Made by a program: the position numbers and the translations under genes. A stretch of 64,000 nucleotides of DNA. Origin: Zeugodacus cucurbitae (lineage: Eukaryota > Arthropoda > Insecta > Diptera > Tephritidae). The notes under the pieces are model-generated. The model was given only the letters and a program-made list of their open reading frames with translations. It was not told the DNA's origin and ran no database searches. Where the stretch lies: assembly GCF_028554725.1 (NCBI RefSeq), contig NC_071671.1, forward strand, positions 20,831,501 to 20,895,500. Reading direction: 5' to 3'. Shown one piece after another: positions 23,036 to 36,500 of this stretch; within the stretch, counting starts at the first letter, position 1; every line of letters starts with the position of its first letter.

Positions 23036-24913
23036 TTAATATAGCAATAAATGAGCAAAAAGAAATAAATTCCAAATATTCAAATGAGGAATCAGGAATC
23101 TTTAAGCTTTGATATAAATGTCCACTGTCAAAAGGAATGAATATGATTTATTATAATTATTTAATAAGCTGCATATACATATGTATTATACAAGTATAAC
23201 TTACAATTTTTTTTCAACATTTCCAACGTTTTGCCACAAGAAATTTCGTTTGAAACACAAACACTTCGTTCAATATTTTTATTCATTCATTTAAAATGAG
23301 AATTTCCGTATACTTATTTGACAGAATCTACATATATTTTTATTTATATATATGTAGACTCGTATATTAATATTTGCTTACAAAAGCCCGCAGGTTATCT
23401 CCCTCACAAATTCATTTCGTCATTGATTGCTTACTCCGCCACACATCCTTATCAGCGCAGTGTGCTTGTATGAATTATTAACGCAATTATTGATGAGCTT
23501 TGTATGATAGCATATGGTCTTATTGAAAGTGTCAATGTAACGCTTATGGCAAACGCTTGTTTCCACCAACGTCACCATTTGTGCCTCAACACCAGTTGAA
23601 GCAGCTTTTGTCATAAATTTGTACGCTCGTTTATCATTTAATTGCTGAGTTTTGGCTACTTTGTTCGAGCTTGTCTAGTTGGCTCGCTGACTGGCTGTTT
23701 GGCAAGTTCGTGTGGCTCATATGTTCCTTCCGATTGCCTACGGCGTTAAATAGTTTGTCACCAAAGTGTCAAATGTGGTTATGAATTTGGTCACACTTGG
23801 CTTGCGCAAGAGATAGATTAGCTTACAAGTACATGGATAAATACTCATGTATTCATATTCATACTTATTATCGCACTCCTACTCATACAATTTTTCGAGG
23901 AAGTAGACTGCATATTTCCTTCGAAAATTCAAAACATAATCCTCCTTAGGATTCTTATTTAGAGAAGCAACAATTATTCTTTTGCGGACACACTTTTCAG
24001 ATTGACACACCTACTTTCTCAAAAAACCTCGTTCAATCAAATGCGTATGGTTTTGAATACGAGTAGGCGTCGTGACAAGTCAACACACATAATTTCCACT
24101 CACGCAAGCAAGCAGTCAATCAATCAGTCAGTCAGGGCCAAATATAGCAAATAGAAACTATACAACAAAATTTAATTTCCGTTATACAATTTGTTGCAAC
24201 AATAATAATTCGGGCAGTTCCACTCTTTCGTCACATTTGGCAGGTCCAATGCTACATGAGTGGACCTTGTCAACAACACTTCAGGACAGTCAGCGGCAGT
24301 CAACAGCTGGAACACACGCAATTTGATGTTGTGGGTTGGTTTACAAACATACAAACACTCATATATACATGGATATACGAGGTAGTACTCTCCAAATACG
24401 CTTTAGCTGTTTAGCCGCTGCTGTCTATAAAGGATTTTAGTTTTTAATTAATATTGAAGTGGCAGCGCGTGTTTGGTGCGTCCTTTCCAACTATTGCTCT
24501 GTACATACAATATGTGAGTGTAGTTGTTGTGGTTGCCTCTTATGATGTTAGCCCTGTAAGGGAGTTGCTCCTACGCGTTATCATTATTGCTAATCCTTGT
24601 TTGTGCTGCCTTTTAAGTTTTTTGCTGTAGATTGCAGTTGTTCTCTGCTTGGTTGCTAACTGTATTTTGTTTATTACCAGCGTAAATTTCATTTATTTCT
24701 GCGCGGCACATTGCTAAATTAGAAATTAATACCATCAAGTCGGAAATTTATTAAATTTTGCGTGTTGTGATAGTCGACGGAAGATTAGCCCATTTAAACT
24801 TAGCGAGGAACGGTAGATATGTGGATACTCATCGCATGGACGCTAATAAGAACGTTTCAGTACTTTGTTGGAAAATAGATAGTCCAGAAAGTGTTGGATT
24901 TGAATGTGGGACT
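23036..24913. other. Intronic DNA, no recognised feature
   Basis: AT-rich with a few moderately GC stretches (23400-23780 and 24440-24660) of unknown function. No family-like frame is present. Confidence 0.5.
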
Positions 24914-25185
24914 CACATTTATATTGATACTCATATTCATTTTGATATTTATATTTATATTCGTATTCGTATTCATCTTCATACTCGTATTTATAATCAT
25001 ACTTATACTCATATTCCTAGTCCTACACATACTCATATTTAGAATCGTAATTGTACTTAAATTAACATTCATATTAATACTCATATTCGTACTTATACTC
25101 ATATTCGTACTCAAACTTTTAAATGTACTCAAATTCATAGTAAGACTAATAAATATATTCGAATTAATATTCATATTTTACTCAT
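24914..25185. repeat. Hexamer-like simple repeat (ATATTCATACTC type)
   Basis: Interspersed CATATT, CATACT, CGTATT and CATATTC units extend for about 270 bp. Apparent ORFs on both strands here consist only of Ile/Leu/Phe or Asn/Met/Ser runs and are translation artefacts. Confidence 0.85.
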
Positions 25186-25997
25186 ACTAATATCTATTTG
25201 CATTATTGCTTTTAAAATTCTCACATATCCACTTTTTATACACTCTCCACTTCCAAATAATTCTTAAATTCAACTCGACACCTGACCACAATCAGCTTGT
25301 GTCATTACGGCACAATGCGCAACAAGTGAAGACGCACACATGCATGGTAAGGTTGCATGGAGCAGTCTTTCTCTCAAGTGAAGAAAAGTGAGTGGTGTCG
25401 CCTTGGAAACTTTTGAATGTGCATGAATGCTACATGAAAGCACAAACACTTACAAATCATACCACTTGAGTCGTTATTGTTGCATTGTCCCTGCTGCATC
25501 TAGTCATTGTCGAACACTCTTGCTCGGCAACTTTTCAGATTCACTGCAGGGTGAAAGTCGGGAATGTATGCAAGCGTACTGTCTAATTGTGCTGCTTGTG
25601 TGTATGCTAATGACACTTCTCCTTCGTTTCGTTCGTTTTTTTTATGTCATGCAGTCAGTCATATTATAATGCTCTGCTTTTACTTTTAAATTCTGCACGC
25701 GAAGAAATCTTAATACGGCGGACGTATTTGAGAGATAAAGCGCTTAGCAAAATGATGTCATGGTGCGAGCTGCACAGCAGGCAATGAAGAAATTGAAATC
25801 AATGTAAGCATGTTGGCTTCGGTTAAATTTATTCCATGGGTACTTTTGCTTCTTTTTTTTTTTTTTTAATTTGGAAATTTTTCACTTTTCTTCGCTCTGA
25901 TTTAGATCTTATTTGTAACGTTTGTTGGAACAAGAAACTTTATTATGGAATTAGTGTTTTAAGTCATCTAATGATCATAGTGTGAGTCATTTCTCAA
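25186..25997. other. Intronic DNA, no recognised feature
   Basis: Non-coding, with a poly-T run near 25852-25867. Confidence 0.5.
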
Positions 25998-26642
25998 TAG
26001 TGATGAGCGATATTGCTTTTTTTAAATCACTGTGATTTTATATTGCTATTGCGATCGTAACAAAGAAAACGAATTTATGAGAATTTGTACTCCACTTTTT
26101 TAATTTCTTACATTTTCATATTAATTAATTTTAACAATATACAAAATTTATCAGCTTTTGTAATCACAATTAACTAATTAATAAATTTTGGGTACATTTA
26201 ACTGCAGTGTAATCACCGTACCCAAAATTATCGAAATCGCAACTAAAATTTTTACTGTGATCACTGAAGTGTGATTGCTACTTTTCGAAATGATATTGGT
26301 ACTGAACAGTGATTGCTACTGAACTGTGATTGGTACTTCTCGAACTGATGTTGCTAGAGTGATCGAATTAGAATCACTGAACTGCTATTCTACTGTGATC
26401 GAATTAGAGTCACTGAACTGCTATTGCTACAGTGATTGAATTAGAATTACTGAACTCCTATATATACTGTGATCGAACAAAAGCACAGAACTTCTCTATA
26501 GCTACTGTGATCGAACTCAAGTTACTTAACTGCCATTGCGATTGTAAATCACTGCTATTTACAAAAATTGATCGCAGTTGCTATATGCGATTTCTCAATC
26601 ACAGTGAAAAAATCACCGGTAGTGTAATATCGCTCATCACCA
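25998..26642. mobile_element. hAT-like MITE, 645 bp, with internal minisatellite
   Basis: Termini TAGTGATGAGCGATATT (left) and the reverse complement TGGTGATGAGCGATATT (right) are flanked by 8-bp duplications TTTCTCAA (25990-25997) and TCTCTCAA (26643-26650), which match at 7 of 8 bases. An 8-bp target and T(A/G)G-type ends suggest the hAT superfamily. The interior has no transposase and is partly a tandem array. Confidence 0.75.
26359..26545. repeat. 37-bp minisatellite inside the hAT-like MITE
   Basis: Five units begin GTGATCGAATTAGAATCACT or close variants at 26359, 26395, 26432, 26469 and 26507, a spacing of 36-38 bp. Confidence 0.8.
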
Positions 26643-26650
26643 TCTCTCAA

Positions 26651-29147
26651 TACCTTACTATTCTTTTGAGCTCTTTAATACTGGACTGACTTCCATAGAA
26701 AATCAAAAAATACTGCCGTTAAGCTCATGTGGAAGGATATACGATTATCGACAGTAGACGATTTATTAGAAGGCACACAATATCTGAACTTATGATGAGT
26801 CATAATGACTTTATCAGATAGCTTCGAAACCGAGAGATTTTTGCGAATAACTACTTAACAAGAATCCTTCTTCTCTTGACATTCTTCAGTTTTCAATTTT
26901 CGAAACCAATGTCGTCACCAAAAAAGCACAACTGTCGAACTGAATATGAGATGAACTTTTGGAACGCACTTAACTCCATGTTTCATCTCAACATTGGGGT
27001 CCTCAAATGCTAGGAACATACTTATTTATAGCTCTTCCTATGAGGTATTCAGTTTATCCGGCCTACTTTATGGTGGCTACTTCTATTTAGTCAGGTGTGT
27101 TCACTTCGTCAACCACCACAACAAACCAAGCTAAACACTCACCAGAAAAACCGTCAGCACACAAATGAAATTAAAAGGCAATTTCAGAAAATATGAGCTA
27201 CGCACCGAAATCCGGACATTGAAATTTCGTGAAAAAGTCAAAAGTGTGTCATATTTGTCAGTGTCAAGCCAACGCCTTTAGAGAATCGCATAGAAAATTA
27301 CCGTTGTGGTTGGTGACGTGAGTGAAAGCAACAACAAGAACACGAAACTAAAAAATAACAACAACAATTGCAATAAATAAGCAAATCCGCGTGATAAGTT
27401 CAGGCAATCCCAACCAACAGCTGCCAGCGTTAAAGTTGGCTAAGCAACAAAGGTGAGTCAGAGAGTTGGAGAGAGTGTGTGTATGTATGTACGTTTGTCC
27501 ATGTGTGAGTTGACTTGGCACCCAGAGCTGTGTGCTGGCAGGTGTGCACAATCTCTGCACTGTTGTTGTGTTGTGGCGGCTTAAAAGCGCTAAAGTGTTG
27601 GTGCAACTATAACAATAACAACAACAATGTGGCAATAGCAATAATCTACTGCCAACTGCAGGCTCATTGCATGCGGTAATTAAGTTGCTTGTTGCCTGAT
27701 TGTTTCATACTTCAATGTAGTCAAATTGAAGCTTGAAGCATGTGAATTGCCACCATTGTAGCGGTGCGGTTGTGTGCGTGTCGAAGTGTATAGGTAAATG
27801 TTTCACTGCGAGTAATTTAATTTTATGTTCGGGTCTTCAAAATTCTTCAGTTGAAGTAAATGGGAAGTCACCGTGTCAAACTGAAAATAGGAGCTTTAGT
27901 ATGTGAGGAGATATGTTGGCTTTGAGTCGTGAAAGTGCTAAGCTTGCTTTTCGATTTTTTTCCCTTTGCAGACTTTTTTTGGAACTTTGTCTTCAGAGTG
28001 AGTTTATTAAATTCATCTATTCTTCTTTTGACAAGGGTTTCAGCTTACTTGTGGTACATTGGGCTGGAAAACAGCAGAAATAGCTGATAGGGATATTATC
28101 TTACGAGTGTTTGGAAACATTTCCACTGGACTCAATGAAGTCCTCTAGATCAGTACCAAACTCGATGGAGACTTCATCAGTCATTTTTATTATATTATCT
28201 TGTCAGAAGAGCAGTCTGTTCTAATACTTCCAGATCTGAACATAGGTTACCCATGGACCTTCCTCTGATTTATGCACGCTGTGAGCATTCAGCTTAAGTT
28301 TTCATATATTATATTTATATTTATATCATATTTATTCTAAAAGTGGAATTTTTTGATTTCCTCATGTAAATGCAAACAAATATTTATTATTTTTATACAT
28401 TAATACATATTAAGTATTTTCAAGGCAATTTTAACTCTTCTCAGAACAAATTTTGCTACCCCATATACGTATAGCCTTAATTTAATTTCGGAATTTTTTT
28501 GCAAAACTTCAAAACTGTTATAGTTTCACGTAGATAGCTTTTAACGGTACAAACACAAGCAGTTAGTTGTAGTTTTATGTTGTTGTAAAGTGTGTCGGAA
28601 ACAGATTTCTTGCAAAAGTACTTTTATTTCCTTTCTAGTTTCATTTATTTAATGAATAGTGTTGGCAAACGGGTTGTGAGTGGCTGTCGGTGACGGTGAA
28701 ATAAAATTTGAGCAAGAAAAAGTTGAAATGGAAGTTGAAGGAATGATAAGTTTTTCTGCAAATATTTATGTATTTGTGTTTTGTTGGTGTGCATGTTTGT
28801 GAAAAAGTGTGCTAATTAAATCGAGCTCTCACTCACTAAAAGTGTGCTCTTCATTTGTCCGTTTTTGCCTCCACAATTTGCGCGCGTATTTTCCTTTTAA
28901 TTACTTTTCGTTTGGCAATATGTTGCTTAATGAATTGTACAGGATGGCGAAAAGTGATTACTCGTGGACAGCAGAAAAAACGCACAAACTACACGAAAAA
29001 ATGCTGGAAAATGTGAAAATTTATACAAAATAATTGGCAGCAATGGCTTAAAGCATTAAAAATGCCGGAAAAAAAATTAAAAAATCCAATAAAATAAAAA
29101 ATTCAAAAAATAAATATAAACAGTATTTTTTAAATAAATATATTGCA
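26651..29147. other. Intronic DNA, no recognised feature
   Basis: It contains CAACAA/TTGTTG-rich patches (27290-27370 and 27600-27640) typical of fly introns. A 74-codon frame at 28809 shows no family resemblance. Confidence 0.5.
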
Positions 29148-29812
29148 CTAGCAGACCCGGCCACACGTTTTTGTGGCTAAGGTATACATTAAATTAAGCT
29201 GGTCCAATCTTAGCTTCGGCGACGATATTGATTACGGGAGGTTGATTTATGTTACGCAGCATGATTACAACTCACACTACTTTTAATTGCAAAGTGAGTG
29301 TTGATAGCTCAGGCAATTTTAAATAGTTTGGGATAATTGACTACGTCATCCTGGTTTGTAGCTGTGTCAACTCTCTTGGACCGAAATTCTAAAGTGTCGC
29401 ATTAAGATCATCGATATATTTTTTTACCACCAATATAGGTCATTCAATCAGTCATTTATGGTTATTATATTGAGATTTCATGTCTGGAAAATTTCTCTTT
29501 CGAGTCAATGGAGTGACAGAAATCTGTTGGAAATGCTATTAATCCATCGAGGTGTCAACTGCGACCCTACCATTTCCAACTGCTTCTACAATCGCAATTT
29601 GATATTGTTGCAAAAACACTCATATGTTAGTTTTTAATCGGCGAGTCTTTATGTGTCGCCACAAATTAAATGATTTTAGGCATGCGATTAGCCCGTCAGT
29701 AACAGTTGATTCAGGAATAACACCCGCTAACAGAATCCTGGCTCCACCAAAAACGTTCATCGACAATCAAGATCTTTTAAAGTCCTGTGCAGTACCTCCA
29801 GCGACTTCTTGA
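29148..29812 (-). mobile_element. Helitron remnant with decayed helicase, 3' end retained
   Basis: Read on the minus strand, several pieces resemble the PIF1-like helicase domain of insect Helitrons: F-G-G-A-R-I-L-L-A-G (about 29760-29730), N-L-W-R-H-I-K-T-R-R-L (about 29680), and L-K-V-V-[stop]-V-V-I-M-L-R-N-I-N-Q-P (about 29300-29240). Stops and frameshifts separate them. The minus-strand terminus GGCCGGGTCTGCTAG, followed by T, fits a Helitron 3' end (CTRR, then host T). No 5' end was found, so the copy is truncated at about 29812. The plus-strand ORF here is antisense and not a gene. Confidence 0.78.
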
Positions 29813-32800
29813 ATATTTGGAAAATCTTCGTTATAGCGCTATTTTTGGCGATTTTGCTAACTGGTGTTTCGTTCATTTACAATTTAGGAGTAATTTCAAG
29901 GCCGAATGTGCCGTATGTTAAATTTTATAACCTTAAAATTACATTAAAGTTGCAATACATCACACATTTTATGAATTCTTTGATTTATTCGAGATGATGG
30001 GGCGTATGAGTAATATTTTTAATAAGTGCATGCAAACTGCATACATAAATACATATATGGAACATAGTGCATATTTATAAATTATTTTTTTAATTAAATA
30101 AAATTAAAATAAAGTAAAAAATATTATAAAATTTTGTAATTCCTTTGTTAAGGCCAGAAAGTTCTCAGCTCAATTCTAATAAATTGGTTAGACTGACTTG
30201 TATCTGCTTCCAACAACCCAGAAATCTGTCTTTCTCTCTCTCCCTGTCGATTTTTTTTCCGCTCTTTCTTTCTTTCACCCTCTCTTTAGACACTTATTTA
30301 TCACTTAAATAAACTTTTCATACACTCTCCAACAACTTAGTCTTCGTATTTTGACTAATTAAGCTGATAAATAAAAGCTGTAAACTCACTAAATCAATGT
30401 CTCTCGCGCTGACGCTAACCTGACAAATAAATTGGCATATGAGAACTAAGATAAAATGATTTTGACATTAAACAATCGACCGATTAATGAACTGCGTGAC
30501 ATGCATACAGTCATAAATATAGCCACAGCAACCGCTGTTGAAGCATACATTTACGGGCAGACAACAGTCACGTCTAATTAAGCTCATGCATTTGTGAGTA
30601 AATGTGAATCATTTAGTTCTCGTCTCGAGACATATTGTTGTCAGAGTAATCATAACCGTAGCTCTTTGCTTAATTTTTATCTTATTTCTTTTGTTTGACT
30701 TATTCTCTCGTAGCACATATGTTGGCCTGATCTCAGCCCTTAAGTGTCCCATCATTTACTATTGAAATGCTGCTTAACCGGCGGAAGGCGTAAAATAGAA
30801 AAGTTATTAATTAATATTATTTGTTTTTGCTTTTACGCATTGTACCCAAGATAAGAGTTGTTAGCTTGGGTAGAGCTTATTTGTTTCATCTATAGCAATT
30901 GCTTTGTAACTAAAATAAAGCTTCATTAGGATGAGTAGTTGAGAGTAAGGAAAAGTATCAACTGTTATGGTGGTTGACTGGCATTACTTAATTAAATGCG
31001 TGGTGTTACTAATGACACGTTTAAGCGATTTTATTGGAAGTCCTTTCAGAAGTGCCAATATTAGAACTTTAAGGGATACAAATTTATCAGAGAGTAAGAG
31101 AGAGTAGGTTGAAAGTTGAGTTACAAATTTTCAATGATGTCAACATGGAGAGTAGAAATTTAATATAAATGTTGAGATTAGGTTAAAGATGAAACACATG
31201 AAAACATATTATTGTTGCGGCACTGCCAATGGCCGGAAAAATGAAGGAGGAATTATATAAGATATAAAATAAGAAAATTTGGGGAAATAATTTCTACAGA
31301 ATTCAAAAATCTTTATTAATAGAAAATATGTTTAAGAATCGTAAGAGAGTACCAAATATGTTGCAAAAAGTAATCTAATGGATGGTTGAAAATATCTGGT
31401 TGCTTTGATCGATATATCTAGAATCGAACTAAAAACAAAAATTTGATATAGATTAAATATATATATTTCAACAAATATAGGTAATATACTTGGTGGATAA
31501 AGTACTTTTGTGAGGTATGAATTGGATTCAACTGGTATAGTATACTTATGTGTTGTGCAAGCTTGCAGTTACTTTTTCTGTTTCGCGAAAAAGTTAAACG
31601 AAAGGATCCAAAGGTCTTTGAAATTTTTATCACTTCATATTTGAGTTAAGACTAATATATACCTGTGCTAAAAACATGTTAGCTCTGTCCATTTTAATTC
31701 GGGCATGAGAGGATTAATCATTAAAGTTAATAGGTTTTATGATACTACAACGCAAAAATAACAAAAATCTCAGCATTCATTTCTGGGAAAGTTGTAGCTA
31801 CCTGAGCTTTTCAAGCTTCTACGATGAATTCATTTAAGCGCAACAATCATTATATTGGTTTTATTTGTGGGATTGGATTTTTCAGTTGAAATTAATTATG
31901 TACCATTATATAAATGTGGCATTCTCACCTATGATTTTTGATGTTGAACATAAGAAATTAATGTGAGATATTAAGGTAATGATTAATTACAAAACATTTA
32001 TATAAGAGATCCAATGAATTGAAATATATATAAAGGAGAAATTCAGCAAATATTTATTGAATTTATTAAGCAATTATTTAATTCCCAGTACACATACATA
32101 TGAAGTAGCTGAATATTATACAAAGTGGTACGAATGACTATAATAACTGTTGGGCAGTCAAACCATTGGTCTTTAATTTTAGTTAAATAAGTTTGGTAAA
32201 TAGGAATGCCAAGCACACAACACAAGTTGTGTCACTTATCAAGTAAATTTAAGTTCTAAACATTTAGTCTTACGGAAAAATAATGACAACAGCTCCATCT
32301 GCCAAGTAAATAAAAATTACCTCCACACAATCATTCATCGCTACAATGTGACGCAAACATATTAAAAATTCCTTATTTTTCCTTTGTAATTAAATAAAAG
32401 GTTGAGGTATCAGTTATTTTTATTATTAATTACTTTTTTGTTAATCACTCTTTTAATTATTATTTTTTGCGGTTTGCCATCACTGTAATTAGCATAAATC
32501 TACAAACCTGTGCAGAGCACGTGCATTACGCCTACGGCATGAATAAATAATTTGCGTAAAAGTCAATTGTGGTAATTTATCAAAATGAGAGAGGCACTCT
32601 GTTGGTGGTGGGGACATATGAGTAATGTGTTTAAGATGGAGTGGTTGGAAAGGGTTGGACACTCCAATGGTTGAATGAGTGGAAATTTATGTTATTCTTG
32701 TAATTTTCAAATAATTTTCTCTCGCGATTTATTGAAGTATTGCAAATTCGAGTTAGGTTTTAATTTTAATAATTTTTGGTACACTATTAGGAAAAAAAAT

Positions 32801-32884
32801 TACTTTCGATTAAATTAAAATATCTGAGAGATTTACATTATCGATGAAAAATTACTATTAGGCACTGAGTTCTTCATGTTCAAT
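29813..32884. other. Intronic DNA, no recognised feature
   Basis: AT-rich and non-coding. A CT-rich run lies near 30230-30295. Confidence 0.5.
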
Positions 32885-33590
32885 ATCCGGGGTTATGTTT
32901 TTGACCCGTATGTGGGGGACGCTACGCCCATATTCAATTTGTTTTAAATCTGAGTGCAGTTTTTCGTTAGTGAGTCAAAGCACTTTTAGTAAATTTCAAC
33001 TTAAACTTTGTATGGGAAGTGGTTGTGGTTATTATCCGATTATATAGATTTGTATGGTGTGTAGTGGGGTACGTAGAGGAAACGACTGCAGAAAGTTTGG
33101 TTTATATAGTTTTTTTGGTTTGCGAGATATTCACAAAAAACTTATTTAGGGGCGGGGCCCCGCCCACTTAAAAAAAAATACATTCATATATGCCCATTCC
33201 TAGGGCGATCCTTTATTCCAAATTGTACTTTCATAGCTTTATTTGTGGCATAGTTATGACACTATATTTGTTTTCGGTTGTCGCCATTTTGTGGGCGTGG
33301 CAATGGTCCGATTTCGTATTTCCATTTTCAACAACCCTCTCACGGCCCCAAGGAACATGTGTACCAAGTTTCGCCAATATATCTTAATTTTTTCTCATCT
33401 TATCTGTTACGTTGAACAGACGGGCGGACAGACAGACATCCGAATTTCAACTGTCTCGTTATCCTGATCATTTTGACATACATTTATAATCATATAAATA
33501 GCTTATACTATTTAGTTTTATGACTTACAATGTGAACAAAACTATAATACTCTCTTAGCAACTTTGTTGCGAGAGAATAACAATGTTATA
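32885..33590. mobile_element. Tephritid interspersed repeat, copy 2
   Basis: It shares blocks with copy 1 in the same orientation: GGGGCGGGGCCCCGCCCACT, TCGCCATTTTGTGGGCGTGG, GGACAGACAGACATCCGAAT and GCAACTTTGTTGCGAGAGAA. It extends further 5' than copy 1, with CAAAGCACTTTTAGTAAATT and TTTGTATGGGAAGTGGTTGT. Short ORFs inside are artefacts. Confidence 0.75.
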
Positions 33591-36500
33591 GAAAAACTTA
33601 AAAATTAAAAAAAATTTAAACTATACGAAAAATTTAAAAGATTTATTGATTTATAACTTTGTTTTAAAAACTACGTTTGTGATCTTAAAAATTTAAAAGT
33701 TCCAAAAATATATGGCTCTATACATTAACATTTCGATTTCTAAAAGTAAAAAAAAAAAAAACAAAAATAATTTTACAAAATATGCATATAAGAGTTTTTA
33801 AAAACACTCAATAAATTTCATGTTGCTTGCTTATTTACTTTGCTCTATAGCTGCTTCGTACGCAAATTTGCTTACGTGCACATGCATACGGTAAACAGGC
33901 CAGCTTTCATATGCGCTCGTATGCCAGCAGCTTTGTTAATATTTTAATATTCATGCGCTGTATTTGCGCACGTGAGCTGCCATTTGTTTGCGTTCATTCA
34001 ATTTTCACTCAAATACACACCTTTGGAAAAATCATTCAAAATCAAAGTGCACTTGTAATGCGACATTTATGCTTGTGTGTGTGCTTGTAGGAGTATACCT
34101 GTATGTATTGGTGTACATTTTCCATTATTTCATTTATAGGAAAACAAAGTGTATGCAAAGTGGCAGCGATAGCGTCCTGTTTAGGTAGGTTTTGTGAAAA
34201 CTGCGCGCATTGAAAGCTTCATAATATAAGAATGCTTAGTTGAGAGGAAATAAATTGTTTGAATTTATTTGAATTCATAAACAGAAATATGGAAATTGCG
34301 TTAAAATCCATTTCAATTGCAGGATCCATTTCATTGGTTTGATTTAGCGATAGCCTCGGTTTAGGCGCAAGCCTCGTATGTAAATGACATGAAACTACTA
34401 CTTATACTGAATATTTATACTTATTTGGAATTAATGAGGCAATAACGAATATCGAAAATGAAATTTAGATATGTTGATTAATTAATATTTCTTTCATACT
34501 ATTATAATCTTCTCTTTGTACTGAAAAAACGGCATACCTAAAAGACTGTTGCTATTATTCAAGTAATCTGAAAACTTCTAGACTGACGTCAAGTGACAAC
34601 TGAAATTCTACTCCGTGCATGGAAGTGATGAAATCGCCAATAAACATTAAAGAGCAAAAAATAATTACAAATAGATAGGATTCCGTGCTTAACAACGTTA
34701 AAAAAAAAAAAAATATTTTTAAAGTTCGCAGACCGCAGACAGAATGGAACACTTAGGGCTACATAATATGCAAAGAGCTCGTCGAAAAAATCAGATAGCG
34801 TAAAGAATTATATTTATTTTAGCTTAACATGAAATCGAATTAGATTAACCCGATAATCCAAGAAAAGTAAGCGAGCTTTAGTGGACCAAAAAAATGCTGC
34901 ACTCAATATGGCTATGTTCAAATGTTATAGGGGGTCAATCATTAAATCATCATGATCATTAAATAATTTATTCAGTATATGAATGACTTAACACCCCTTC
35001 TGAGCGAAACTGAAGAAGAATATATTTAACAATCTTTCCACTTAATTTTTTATTTTTATAAACCTTATATGTATGTAAATGAATTGCTTAATATGGAGTA
35101 TGTACTCACCGAAAGATGTGTTACAGGTAAATACTTGAAATCGAGCCGTACTACATACATGTATAATTATGAGTCAACTACGCGGTAATACACATAGTTT
35201 AGACTTAACTAGTTTTACTTGATATAAATGCAGCCTCTCACTTACCTAGAAAGAAAAAAGATAAATATGATTAACATATAAATGAAAATCTGTATGCATT
35301 ATAATATTAATACTTAAAATTAATTTTAGAAAAAAAAAAATAAGGGATCTAATAGAAAATGGAACACAAAAGCTGCAATGAAAAAAATGTTTCAAGCTTC
35401 TCTTGTGGAAGAAAGTAATGATTAAATTGGTTGGTTATTGACTACGCTGGCGTATAATTATTATTTTTTAATTTATTTGTCATAGAAATAACCTTATAGA
35501 GAACTGAGTTCTACGTTTTCCTCTGGCTTAGGGCTAATATACGATCAAATAGACCTTGAAGAAATACTAGTTCACAGAAATTAACTCACGCAAAACTAGC
35601 TGATTTAAATGACAAGCACTCTCTGTGGATCGTACTGGAAAAAATTACATTTCCATAAAAGAGAACAAGTTTAAAGCCTCAACAAGTGGTTCAAAAGGAA
35701 TTCCTTATCTCTTTTCCTGGATTGCCAAACTGCTTAATAAATAATTGCCTACTTTCAGGCGTTGGAAGCATTTTACAACCTTGATTCTTAACATTTATTT
35801 TTAGTTTGGAAGTATTTTCTGCTTCCTTATCACATTTTCTTGCACTACACCCTCTTCCATCTAGCAAAAAATGCACTTGCGTATTCTCTTAATAAATTAT
35901 GTAAAATTGCGGTTAATTAATGGTATGAAAAGCAATTTTCCACGAACCACAAAGTCATATACATGCACACACTAAGTAGCATATATGTATACCAACGGCC
36001 AAAAAATATGTTTACCAACGATAATTTTAATTGTTGTTTTCTCTATCCGCAAGAAAAGGCTGATTGCTAGCGTGTGAAATGAATCCATGTACATATATAG
36101 AAGCTAGGAGCTAAATTCACATACTTCAATATTGTAGAACTTTAAGTATGACCTACTACTAAATTGTAGTATAAATATTTCAAAGCAAAAAAAAAATAAA
36201 TAAAAATTTCTCAGAAATTTTTTCCAGTGTAAAAATTCTGTGCACCCCCGCCCTTTTCACTGGCATCTTAAACATCTTTCACCTCATCATTTCCTATTTT
36301 TCACACTCTTATTGCGAATGAATATTTAAAATGATTGACGTTGCTGCTGGCGACAAATGTACTCAGGTATAAATTATGCGCCCAAATGTATGCTATGCAC
36401 ATAAATTTGCTGGACTGCTGGACAATAGCATTTATTAGGCTCGTAGCTAACCGTTGATTCTTATTTATTATATATTTTATTCATTTATGCAGTTACTCTG

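Noticed and set aside
24857..25190. Overlapping ORFs on both strands rich in Ile/Leu/Phe or Asn/Met/Ser
   Set aside because: Produced by the hexamer-like simple repeat; open in several frames because the repeat lacks stop codons.
29624..29812. 62-codon plus-strand ORF
   Set aside because: It is antisense to the Helitron helicase remnant on the minus strand.
33190..33467. Two overlapping plus-strand ORFs
   Set aside because: They lie inside the tephritid interspersed repeat and differ between copies.
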